Assembly (NCBI GenBank): GCA_907163375.1
Contig: CAJQUW010006373.1
Coordinates: 62,001-126,000, forward strand
Reading direction: 5' to 3'
Source of the DNA: Prostheceraeus crozeri
Taxonomy: Eukaryota > Platyhelminthes > Polycladida > Euryleptidae
DNA: 64,000 nucleotides
This document shows, piece after piece, positions 45,833 to 54,350 of the stretch. A model generated the notes under the pieces. It saw only the letters and a program-made list of their open reading frames with translations. It was not told the DNA's origin and ran no database searches. Each line of letters starts with the position of its first letter. Position 1 is the stretch's first letter. The position numbers and the translations under genes are program-made.

Positions 45833-45931
45833 TGAGGTTATTACCGAATCATACTAGGACTTAGATATATTCCAGAACCATCTTTAGTTTCTTTAATTTC
45901 AATTAAATCATCAACATTGTGGAGAATATTT

Positions 45932-46327
45932 TTAAGAACTCGTTTTTCCTTCATCAACTAATTTTAATTTACTAATAAAATTATCTACTATTCCTTCTCC
46001 CCTAGCAACTTTCTCTAACTCCCTATTATGACGTTTTTGTTCTTCTAATGCTGCCTTCTCTGATTTATTTTTATTTACTGCTTGGACAATACCAGCTGTC
46101 CCACCTGCAACACTTCCTGCAGCTGCTATGCCACCTATTATTAGGGGAATTAATGAGAGAATCCCGCCATTCTTTTCTTCTTGTAATTGAATATTCTCGA
46201 TCATTGGTCTACTTATGTAATACTTTTTTTTGTTAATCGTAATAGTTTTAGGGGTATTTTTGTCAACAATATTACGTAATTTTAATTCAACAGTTTTATT
46301 ATTAATATTACTTTTCGCTTGCGACAT
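45932..46327 (-). CDS. Polinton small hydrophobic protein, 131 aa
   Basis: The product is not recognised by family. It has a basic N-terminal third (ITINKKKYYISRPM), a central Gly/Ala-rich hydrophobic segment (LIPLIIGGIAAAGSVAGG) able to insert in or disrupt membranes, and a charged helix (NKSEKAALEEQKRHNRELEK). The layout recalls the small minor virion proteins (pX/pVI-like) of adenoviruses and Polintons; this is inference from composition only. ATG is preceded by TTAAAA. It lies downstream of the major capsid region on the same strand. The frame is open. Confidence 0.6.
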   Translation of the reverse strand: MSQAKSNINNKTVELKLRNIVDKNTPKTITINKKKYYISRPMIENIQLQEEKNGGILSLIPLIIGGIAAAGSVAGGTAGIVQAVNKNKSEKAALEEQKRHNRELEKVARGEGIVDNFISKLKLVDEGKTSS

Positions 46328-46484
46328 TTTTAATAAAAAAATTTTAAGTTATCAAAAATTTAAGTTAAGAATTTTTTTAATCTACTCTAGTTATGAAAAA
46401 ATTTTTAAGTTTAGAATTTTTAAGTTAACAAAAATTTTAATCTATTCTAGTTATGAAAAAAATTAATTAATCGACGAAGTCTTG

Positions 46485-46511
46485 GGCTTTAGCCTATCGG
46501 ACCAGAGGTCC
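46485..46511. repeat. Hairpin pair just past the major capsid region
   Basis: GGCT-TT-AGCC (46485-46494), spacer TATC, GGACC-AGA-GGTCC (46499-46511). It is the same pair as at 45806-45832 with a one-base loop change, located within 10 bp of the downstream end of the capsid region. Confidence 0.85.
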
Positions 46512-46519
46512 TAAGGTTA

Positions 46520-47853
46520 CTAACCGATCCTAACCATCTTTCCATTAAGAATTTCAATAGAATATTTTACATCTTCTAGCAATAAACCATAAGCCATCAA
46601 TGAAGTTGTGGAATCTTTCTTTTCAATATTAATTGTTACATCACAACCATTTTTAATAATATCTTCAGATTGTGCACTTAAATCGAAACAGAAAATTGGA
46701 TATAAATGTCTCCAATCTCCAGGAGTTAATTGTGGTTCAACTCCAAATTCTATACAAAGATTTCGATAAGAATCATATCCTTCCATAAATTGATTATTGG
46801 TATCATCGAATCTTAATGGATCAATTGGATATCGGGTTTGATTTAATGAAACTTGTAAACTTCGAATTGTATTAATATGGAAGAGATTATTGTTCTTATC
46901 AAAACTTGGAGAATTATTTCTTTGAAAAGTTAGTAATAAATATCTTGGAGTATTCGCAGTTCTAGTAAAATGCCAGTTAAATCTTTGTTCGGAAAAAGTT
47001 ACTGAACTAGCAGTACGCTTTAGAAAATTTACTGGAATTGGTTTGTTAGTATTTAATCTTTTTGCAATAGCTGTTTCAATCTCTAAACTAGGAGTAATAT
47101 GCTTAATCCACCATTCAAGTCTATCAATTTTTAAATATGCTTTTTTTCCAGTCTTACCAAAAAAGATTAATTCATTATTTGCTGTGCGATGAATTATTCA
47201 TTTAAATTTTAATTGATATGATATTTTATCATAATCTAAATATCCGAATAATGGAGACAATGACCAATTAACTGTCTGTTTACTTTTCTTGTTAAATTCA
47301 CGTCTTTCTTTATATGCATCATTATTTGTTTTATTTAAATGTTTTGCAATATTTTCTACATCTTTCGCAATTCCTGCTGAATCTGTTCCAGCGTGAGTTA
47401 AATCATTAACAATTATACCATCATTAGTATCAGGAAACCAACCTTCGATTTCATACTTTTTATTATTTTCACCAATTGTTATAAATCTAAGCATTGTATC
47501 AATTACACCTGGAGAATCACTTATTGTTTCTATATTTTGAGTTGCAACATCTAAACGCATTTGTGTAAATAATTTTGGAAAAAATTATTCTCTAGTGCAA
47601 TATTATCGGTATCTGGTAATGGTGTTGTAAAATTGGCATCACTATATAAAGAATATTCACAGTGTAAAAATGAATCAGGTAGATATATATAACTCTGCTG
47701 ATTATCAACTTCAAAAATTAAATCACCTCCAGTATTTACTCTACTGGAAGATCCGGGATTCATAGCAATTCTTATATAGTCATTCTTTTTTTGATTATTA
47801 CTGACGAACGGAGGATCGTCTAATCTAAATTTATTTTCGATAAGCGAAGACAT
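46520..47853 (-). pseudogene. Polinton major capsid protein region (double jelly-roll), broken
   Basis: Minus-strand sequence from MSSLIENKFRLDDPP (ATG near 47853, preceded by TATAAAA) to the C-terminal FCFDLSAQSEDIIKNGCDV and YGLLLEDVKYSIEIL. The N-terminal jelly-roll pattern (TGGDLIFEVDNQQSYIYLP, then FLHCEYSLYSD) and the C-terminal WRHLYPIFCFDL are typical of Polinton major capsid proteins. The length of the region (~440 codons) suits the family. It is not a single open frame and has a few breaks. Confidence 0.75.
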
Positions 47854-48033
47854 TTTTATAAAAAATAATTTGACTTTTTGTTTTTTCTCACACACAAAAA
47901 AATTTTTACTGAAATATAATTTTACTAAAATGATTTTACTAAAAAAATTTTGCTAAGAAAATTTTGCTAAAATATAATTTTAGAATTTTACTAAAAAAAT
48001 TTTACTAAAATAATTTTACTAAAAAACATAATT

Positions 48034-48621
48034 TTAGAATTTTGCTAGACCAGCTCCGCTACAGCTTTGCTGGTTAGACCGAAGGTTGCTATTAATACCA
48101 TTACCTTTTATTTCTTCAATTGACCGAACCGTAGGTTCAATTGAACGTTTTATGGCAACGCCTGATTTCTTCTTATGTTTACTATCAGACGGAGCTCCGC
48201 TCCTCAAGGTTTCCCCAACAGCTATGTTAGCAATTTTATTTTTTGTTTCCTCTGAAAGTTTTTTTAAATTTTTTAGTTCTTCAGAATCATTCCTAAGTTT
48301 ACGAATAGCTTCTAGTTGTTTTAATTCGTTTTCAGACTTAACAGCATTTGATATTGCACTAGCTGTACTACCTATAGCCGCTGCTCCTTTTGCAGCAGAT
48401 GTAATGAAATCTTTATTATTTATAATTAAGTTAACGATACTTCCAATACCAGAGAAGATGCCAGCTCCTTCCGTGTGAACGACACCTGCGGTGCCTAGGA
48501 ACTTTTGTGTTCCGACAGTTTCTACACTATCATAATGGTACACAGGTTTCTGAGATGGTTCATGAGCAATTTTATTATTTGATGCAAAATGTTTAAGATT
48601 GTGTTTATAAATTATAGGCAT
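48034..48621 (-). CDS. Polinton virion-type protein with Gly/Ala segment, 195 aa
   Basis: The frame opens with MPIIYKHNLKHFASNNK and has a hydrophobic Gly/Ala/Ile-rich middle (GAGIFSGIGSIVNLI, TSAAKGAAAIGSTASAI), then a charged coiled-coil stretch (ENELKQLEAIRKLRNDSEEL) and a basic tail. The pattern fits a membrane-active minor capsid or core protein, but I recognise no family. The C-terminal third (48052-48203) is largely made of GC-rich hairpins read as codons, so that part may be an addition rather than ancestral protein. ATG follows CTAAAA. It sits upstream of the capsid region on the same strand. Confidence 0.6.
   Translation of the reverse strand: MPIIYKHNLKHFASNNKIAHEPSQKPVYHYDSVETVGTQKFLGTAGVVHTEGAGIFSGIGSIVNLIINNKDFITSAAKGAAAIGSTASAISNAVKSENELKQLEAIRKLRNDSEELKNLKKLSEETKNKIANIAVGETLRSGAPSDSKHKKKSGVAIKRSIEPTVRSIEEIKGNGINSNLRSNQQSCSGAGLAKF
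48052..48203. repeat. Array of six GC-rich hairpins inside a coding frame
   Basis: AGC-TCC-GCT (48052), CAGC-TTT-GCTG (48062-48072), ACC-GAA-GGT (48078-48086), GAACC-GTA-GGTTC (48126-48138), GGC-AAC-GCC (48154-48162) and GGAGC-TCC-GCTCC (48191-48203). All have 3-nt loops. They encode the C-terminal third of the 195-residue protein without creating a stop. Confidence 0.8.
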
Positions 48622-48663
48622 TTTTTAGGATTAAATTTGACTTTTGGGAAAAATATCTACGTG

Positions 48664-49551
48664 TTAAGATTTACGTTTGTGAATGGACAACAACTTCGAG
48701 ATAACTTTATTAATTGACTGTTGCACTTTATCTATTGCGTCAAGCAGCGTGTGATGTACTTTAATTTCTTTTCTATTAACTTGCATTTTCTCCTGATTCA
48801 TCTTCAACGCCGTTTTAAGTGCATTTAACTTAATTTTAAGAACATCTAATTGTCTTTTAACGGAATCTAACTGTTCTTTATTTTCTTTAGAGTTTTCTTG
48901 TAAATTTTTCTTTAATTCATTTTCTAAATTGATTTTAAGAGTTTTCATTTTATCAACTTTTTCATTAAGTGAGTTTACTTCATTTATTATTCTATTCATC
49001 TTTTTCATTTGTTGAGTAATTTTAGAACTTAATTCATCAACACTTTTTTGGAATGTAGTTTGCAACTGCTTTAAATTGTTTTTAATTCTTTCAGGTAGTT
49101 TTTCTATTTCATCTTCTAATTGTTCTTTTAACATTTTTATCTGATGTTTATTTTTAATGACTGCAGATTTTAACTTTATAGAAAGTAATATTAAAATTTT
49201 TGATTGTTCAGAAATCTTTTTAAAAAGTTTTGCTATATCTGCTACTAGCTCTCTCTCCTTTTTATCAAGTTTTAATAATTTTTCGTTTAATGATTTGTCA
49301 TTAAGTTTAAGCAACTTCAATTCATTCATCAGTGGAACCAAAACATCGTTTATATATTTTTCTTTTAAGTCATTGATTTGTGTATCAACATATTGTTTAT
49401 TTGTTAACTCTGTATTTTGATGCGGAAGAATAGAAAGATGCAATGGACCAGATAAAACGTCTCCAGTTTTCATGATATAATTTTCTATCTCTATTTCTAA
49501 TTCACGATTATTCGGGATATATGCACCTCCACCAACATTTGGTAACATCAT
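48664..49551 (-). CDS. Polinton fibre-like coiled-coil protein, 295 aa
   Basis: Residues ~25-60 read MKTGDVLSGPLHLSILPHQ followed by TELTNKQYVDTQINDLKEKY. The G(D)L...LP...D..NKQYVD pattern is the one repeated in phage tail fibres and collar proteins. The remaining ~230 residues are almost entirely heptad-rich coiled coil (for example LKEQLEDEIEKLPERIKNNL). This suggests a trimeric spike or fibre for host attachment. Adenoviruses use a fibre at the same functional place; homology is not claimed. ATG follows TTAAAA. It diverges from the gene at 49677 across a 125-bp AT-only region. The frame is open. Confidence 0.65.
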   Translation of the reverse strand: MMLPNVGGGAYIPNNRELEIEIENYIMKTGDVLSGPLHLSILPHQNTELTNKQYVDTQINDLKEKYINDVLVPLMNELKLLKLNDKSLNEKLLKLDKKERELVADIAKLFKKISEQSKILILLSIKLKSAVIKNKHQIKMLKEQLEDEIEKLPERIKNNLKQLQTTFQKSVDELSSKITQQMKKMNRIINEVNSLNEKVDKMKTLKINLENELKKNLQENSKENKEQLDSVKRQLDVLKIKLNALKTALKMNQEKMQVNRKEIKVHHTLLDAIDKVQQSINKVISKLLSIHKRKS

Positions 49552-49676
49552 TTTTTAACAATAAAAAAATAAATTTTTTTCTAATAAAAATAAAAAAATA
49601 AAATTTTTTCTAATAAAAATAAAAAAAATAAAATTTTTTCTAATAAAAATAAATTTTTTCTAATAAAAATAAAAAA
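49552..49676. promoter_or_regulatory. AT-only divergent intergenic region with tandem repeats
   Basis: It separates two divergent genes (49551 minus, 49677 plus). It consists of three to four ~30-bp units built from TTTTTTCTAATAAAAATAAA and contains no G over long stretches. A bidirectional promoter is likely by position; the exact elements are unknown. Confidence 0.5.
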
Positions 49677-50183
49677 ATGGATAAAGCAAATTTGAAAAAA
49701 TTATATTCGCCCGCATCATCCTGTTCTTCTTATTCGACGAGATCAATGGGATTTGAAAATAAATGTTTTGATAATAATAATAATAATCCATGTATAGATG
49801 TTAATCTTTTGTTTGAATTACAAGCCGAAATATTTAGAGAACAAACAAAAGGTTTACCTTCTATAGAAACTAATTATTGTATTTTTCCAGGTGATCCATT
49901 TATAAAATTTATGGAGATTGTAAGTAAATATAATGATGTAGCTTATGTTGAATTAAATAAAGAAAATATGGTTATAATAGGTCATAATAATGTTTATGGA
50001 TTTATTAGAGCAGTGTTACCAATTAGTAATACTGATTGGATAGAAACTAAAATTATTTATTATATCAATATTAAAGAATTAGTTAAAAAATTAAAATCTT
50101 TTTCGAAAGAAAAAATTAGATTATTTGTTGACGATCAAAATCAATATAACATTCACATAGAGAGTAAAAAACATAATGAATAA
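49677..50183 (+). CDS. Polinton accessory protein, 168 aa (possible clamp-like fold)
   Basis: Not recognised with confidence. After a Ser-rich start and an Asn run (residues 30-40) comes a segment (FIKFMEIVSKYNDVAYVEL, MVIIGHNNVYGFIRAVLPIS, YYINIKELVKKLKSF, IRLFVDDQNQYNIHIES). Its order of strands and helix resembles the first domain of sliding clamps (PCNA-like), where a YRCD-type strand, a helix and an acidic-strand pair follow one another. This is inference from pattern only. It stands just upstream of the polymerase region on the same strand, which would suit a processivity factor. The frame is open. Confidence 0.5.
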   Translation: MDKANLKKLYSPASSCSSYSTRSMGFENKCFDNNNNNPCIDVNLLFELQAEIFREQTKGLPSIETNYCIFPGDPFIKFMEIVSKYNDVAYVELNKENMVIIGHNNVYGFIRAVLPISNTDWIETKIIYYINIKELVKKLKSFSKEKIRLFVDDQNQYNIHIESKKHNE

Positions 50184-50237
50184 TTATTATGTCAAGTTTA
50201 TTATAGAGACACAATTTATAAACAAGAAACATTAGAA

Positions 50238-50999
50238 ATGCCGCATAGATATGATGATGATACTTATATAGGATTATATTCAAACTTAAATATTAATTTG
50301 TTAAAATCTTATATAAATGGTTTAGCTCAACAAGAGAAAATTTATATGTGGACAACACCTTATACTATTAACAATGTCCATAATCATAATCATAATAAAC
50401 GAACTGAAGGTTCTAGGGCTTTGCCCGATCTTAAAGAATCTTATGATAATAATGATGATAATATAGATGATGATAATATAAATGATGATTCTGAAACATC
50501 TGAAAATGGTGTAAATGGTAAAAAAGATTATAAAAATATTAGTAATTATAAAAATTTATCTAAATTTCATTTTCTTACAATTGAAAATAATAATGATGGA
50601 ATAGTTGAAGATACTGTTAGACAACTATGTGTCGGGTCTACAAAATTTAAATTAGGATTTACATCTAATCAATTTAAAATTTTATCATCTTTAATAAAAA
50701 CTAAAAGTGATTCAGATTATGGTGGTGTTATTAAATTTTCCAAAAGAGATCAAAGACCAATATTTTTCTCTATTATATTATTATCAGATAAGAAATGTAA
50801 TTTAGAATTAGATATTCCTATCAGGGAATGGTATCCAATCCCAAAAAGTGTAATTTATGATGATGATGAAGAATCAATTTATGATGATGAAGAATCAATT
50901 TATGATGATGAAGAATCAATTTATGATGATGAAGAATCAATAGTTAGTGAAAATAAATTTAAATTATCTTTTGATAAAACATTATATGATGAAACTTAA
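50238..50999 (+). CDS. Polinton accessory protein, 253 aa, with acidic repeats
   Basis: It starts MPHRYDDDTYIGLYSNLN. A low-complexity linker (HNHNHN, then Asp/Asn-rich) surrounds an in-frame double hairpin (codons TEGSRALPD). The middle has a compact segment (GSTKFKLGFTSNQFKILSSL, YGGVIKFSKRDQRPIFFSII), again reminiscent of a clamp-type subdomain but unproven. The C-terminus carries four IYDDEES repeats (21-bp units, ~50858-50940). It lies 54 bp after the previous gene, same strand, ahead of the polymerase. The frame is open; the function is unknown. Confidence 0.5.
   Translation: MPHRYDDDTYIGLYSNLNINLLKSYINGLAQQEKIYMWTTPYTINNVHNHNHNKRTEGSRALPDLKESYDNNDDNIDDDNINDDSETSENGVNGKKDYKNISNYKNLSKFHFLTIENNNDGIVEDTVRQLCVGSTKFKLGFTSNQFKILSSLIKTKSDSDYGGVIKFSKRDQRPIFFSIILLSDKKCNLELDIPIREWYPIPKSVIYDDDEESIYDDEESIYDDEESIYDDEESIVSENKFKLSFDKTLYDET
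50401..50426. repeat. Double hairpin, in frame
   Basis: GAACT-GAA-GGTTC (50401-50413, one G-T pair) followed by GGGC-TTT-GCCC (50416-50426). It is read as TEGSRALP. Same unit as 51440-51464. Confidence 0.85.
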
Positions 51000-51055
51000 T
51001 ATGATAAAACTTAATATGATAAAACTTAATATGATTAAACTTAATATGATAAAGA
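50858..51055 (+). repeat. Two short tandem arrays at a gene end
   Basis: About four 21-bp units encode IYDDEES (50858-50940). After a short unique stretch, about 4.5 units of 15 bp (ATGATNAAACTTAAT) span the stop codon region, 50986-51055. Confidence 0.8.
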
Positions 51056-51439
51056 AAAAAAATAACTAAAGAACGTGTAATATATAATAAAATAAAATAA
51101 CACTCAAGTCCTTGATATTAAAATGTTTATATCTAAAATTAAAACATAAATTTTTTCTTAAATTTTCTCTAAAAAAATAAAAAATGGAAAATACCAAGTT
51201 TTATTGTAACTTATGTAAAAAAAAGTTGCAAACAAAAAGAAGTTATCAATCTCATTTAAATAGTAAATTGCATTTACAAAATGTAGAACGAGTTGATGAA
51301 GGAAATATATTAAAATTAAATAGTTATAAAAACTATCTAGAAACATTGCCTACTGATATAAAAGTTACAAAAAAATGTTTGATGATTATTTACATTCGGA
51401 ATATAAAAAAGTTTTTAATAGTGAAGATGAGACCCTACA

Positions 51440-51464
51440 AACCGAAGGTTCTAGGGCTTCGCCC
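51440..51464. repeat. Double hairpin, type unit (25 bp), in frame
   Basis: AACC-GAA-GGTT, spacer CTA, GGGC-TTC-GCCC. It is read as TEGSRASP. It has an exact 4-3-4 / 3 / 4-3-4 architecture. Confidence 0.9.
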
Positions 51465-51541
51465 CTACCAGATGGAAGATATTTATTTAGCGATACTGAT
51501 GAATTTGATGAAGCTGAACGAACCGATGAAGCTGTACACGG

Positions 51542-51571
51542 GACATCAAAGATGTCTTCCAGGGCTTCGCC
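51542..51571. repeat. Hairpin pair, in frame
   Basis: GACATC-AAA-GATGTC (51542-51556) and GGC-TTC-GCC (51563-51571). The second hairpin again encodes SRASP. A reverse-oriented relative is at 57659-57689. Confidence 0.8.
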
Positions 51572-53191
51572 ATTAACAGATATAAAATATTTATTTAATG
51601 AATCGGTTGAACATAATGAAACCGATGAAACTTTTTATAATGTATTAAAAAACTTTTTCAAAATATTTAAGAAATCTTTCAAATGTTATATGAATGTAGA
51701 AGTACTTTATACAAAAAATGGACCTGATGGAATTCCTGAAGAAATAATACAAGGACATTTTACAAATTCACAAGAAATTCATAATGTAAATGATATACAA
51801 CCCATATTTGAATCGATGATACTTAAATTAGAAAATTGTATAATTGAAGCCCAGTTACGTGAATCTGGTTGGAGATTTGTTAAAATACTATCTAAGAAAA
51901 TAGTAATTGATAAATATAAAAATAATACTGGTGGTAGTTATGTTCCTTTGCCTTTCAGTTCACCACAAATAATCAACATAAAAAATGAAGATGATTATTG
52001 TTTTCTGTGGAGTATTATAGCACATTTACATCCTGCAGAATATCATAAAGAAAGACTAAGTCATTATAATAAAGAAGAATACATAAATGAATTTGATCTT
52101 TCTGATGGCTTAGATGAATTTCCATATGATTATAATAGGTTAAAAAAGTTTCATAAAAAGAATAAAAATTTAATAGAAGTAAATGTTTTTGAATTAAATG
52201 TGAATTATGTTTCTATTGGTAAAATTACTCCACTTTACTCAGATTCAAAAAAATTTTATTTGAATAATAAAAATTTATGTCAATCAGAAATAGTATATAA
52301 TGATAGGGGAAATTACATGCATCATAATATTTTTTACCAAGGAAATATAATATGTACTGAAAAATTTGAAATTATAAAAACATTATCACCAATAATGATT
52401 AGTCATAATAATTATAAAGGACGTAATTATAATTATGATTATGATACCGATTATTTATCTTTATTTTTAGAATATCAACGAAAACTACAAAATTTAAATG
52501 AAATTTTACAAAAATGTAAAACAGATTATCAACAACAAACAAAAATATTAGTACAAGAATATGGCCATAAATATCAAAATAAGATAGAAACGATTCAAAA
52601 ATTAAATGAAGACAATAAAGAATTAAATAATGAAGAAAATGAAACCAATCAAAAAATAAATGAATCTTTAAAAAAATGTCTACAACAATATAAAGAACAA
52701 TATGATAAAGAATATAGTTATCAGTTACAAATATTAAATCAAAATTTTCATCGAAATACATTTAATCTTACAAAAGAAATTGATGAAACACATGAAATAT
52801 ATCAAGATAAATTTGAAAAACTAGAACAGACAAAACAGCCAGCACAAGCGAATATATTATATTATCAGGGTCATTTTATATTGTGTAAAGATGTTTCTAT
52901 ATTTACAAAAACTTCAGATAATGCTAATTTTCCTTGTCTCCAATGTATGACGAGCTTTAGAACTAAAGAAGAAATGAATAGACATTTGGAGAATTGCCAA
53001 CAAAATGAAGCAGTCAGAAACACATTTCCAAAAGATGATTATTTAGAATATAATAAATGGTATTTTAAAAATAAAGTACCCTTTACTATTTATTGTGATT
53101 TTGAAGCATATAATGTTAATATGACACAAAATCGAACGAAAAATTCCAGGGCTTCGACCGATTCTGAAAATTATAATTCTGAAAATGGTAC

Positions 53192-53216
53192 GGGCCAAGC
53201 CCTAGAACCTTCGGTT
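53192..53216. repeat. Double hairpin, reverse orientation, in frame
   Basis: GGGC-CAA-GCCC, spacer TAG, AACC-TTC-GGTT. It is the reverse complement of the unit at 51440-51464 apart from one loop base. It is read as GQALEPS, so the unit is tolerated in either orientation. A decayed partner (CCAGGGCTTCGACCG) lies 40 bp upstream. Confidence 0.85.
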
Positions 53217-53540
53217 TGTAATTATGAAAAAAGTGCATCTGAACAAAGTAAAGAAAAATATTTATTTGAACAAAAACCATTATGTTGGGGAATGTACATT
53301 CATTCAAATTATCCTGAATTATTTAAATCAGAATATTTTCAATACTATGGTGAAGATAGTTCAGAAATGTTTACAAAGAAAGTAGAAGAATTACAAGGTC
53401 GCTTTTCACAATTGCTTGAAACAAATATACCGATGATGCCATTAACAGAAAAAGAAAAATTAAATTTTATTAATGAAACAAAATGTTATTACTGTGGAAG
53501 AGAATTTACAAAAAATTATAAAAATGGCAAAGGTAGATAT

Positions 53541-53573
53541 CTTGACAAGCGAAGCGGCGGCTCTGCCGTCAAG
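53541..53573. repeat. Long-stem GC-rich hairpin, in frame
   Basis: CTTGAC (53541-53546) pairs with GTCAAG (53568-53573) around a GC-rich interior containing smaller pairings. It is read as LDKRSGGSAVK immediately before the conserved KVKDHDH block. Confidence 0.7.
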
Positions 53574-53947
53574 GTAAAAGATCATGATCATCTAAATGGA
53601 TTATATAGGGGTGCAGCACATCATTCTTGTAATCTTAATGCTAATAAATTTAAATATAACTTTGTTCCTCTATGTTTCTATAATGGTTCTAAATATGATT
53701 TCCATCTAGTAATGAAAGATTTATTTTCATCTGAAAAATTACAACAACAACAAATAAATGTACTATGTAAAACAGAAGAAGAATATTTTTCAATGCAATT
53801 AGGTTGCATTAGAATTTTAGATGCATTTAGATTTTTTACTCCTTATTCATTAGATGTTATGGGAAAAACTTTGAAATCTGAACAATGTAAAATATTAAAT
53901 AAATATAATTTAAAACCTTTAAAAGGAATATTTCCGTATGAGTATAT

Positions 53948-54015
53948 AGCCTGCGGCTCACAGTCGAAGACTGATATAACTGGAGATAAAACCTGTGGTT
54001 CACAGTCGAAGACTG
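53948..54015. repeat. Tandem pair of double hairpins with compensatory change
   Basis: Unit 1: AGCC-TGC-GGCT (53948-53958) plus CAGTC-GAA-GACTG (53961-53973). Unit 2: AACC-TGT-GGTT (53990-54000) plus CAGTC-GAA-GACTG (54003-54015). They are 42 bp apart and read as CGSQSKTD twice. The first stems differ by a G-C to A-T exchange on both arms. Confidence 0.9.
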
Positions 54016-54325
54016 ATTTTAATTCTGTGAATAAAATTATGGAAGAAGAACAACTTCCTCCAATAAATAAATTTAAATCAACATTAAAACAATCAAAATT
54101 ATCTGACGAAGACTATGCAGAAGCTGAAAAAAATTGGAGAGAGCTAAATTGTAAAACAATGTATGATTATACAATGAAATATCTACAGATAGATGTATTA
54201 ATACTAGCTGATCTTTTTGAAAACTTTCGTGATATGTGTTTAGAATATTACGGAATAGATCCATGTTATTGTTATTCTACACCAGGTTTAACATGGTTAG
54301 CAGGATTAAAACATACTGGTGTTCA

Positions 54326-54350
54326 AGCCGATGGCTCTAGGACAAAGTCC
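54326..54350. repeat. Double hairpin (25 bp), in frame
   Basis: AGCC-GAT-GGCT, spacer CTA, GGAC-AAA-GTCC. It is read as ADGSRTKS. Same architecture and spacer as 51440-51464 with different stems. Confidence 0.9.
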
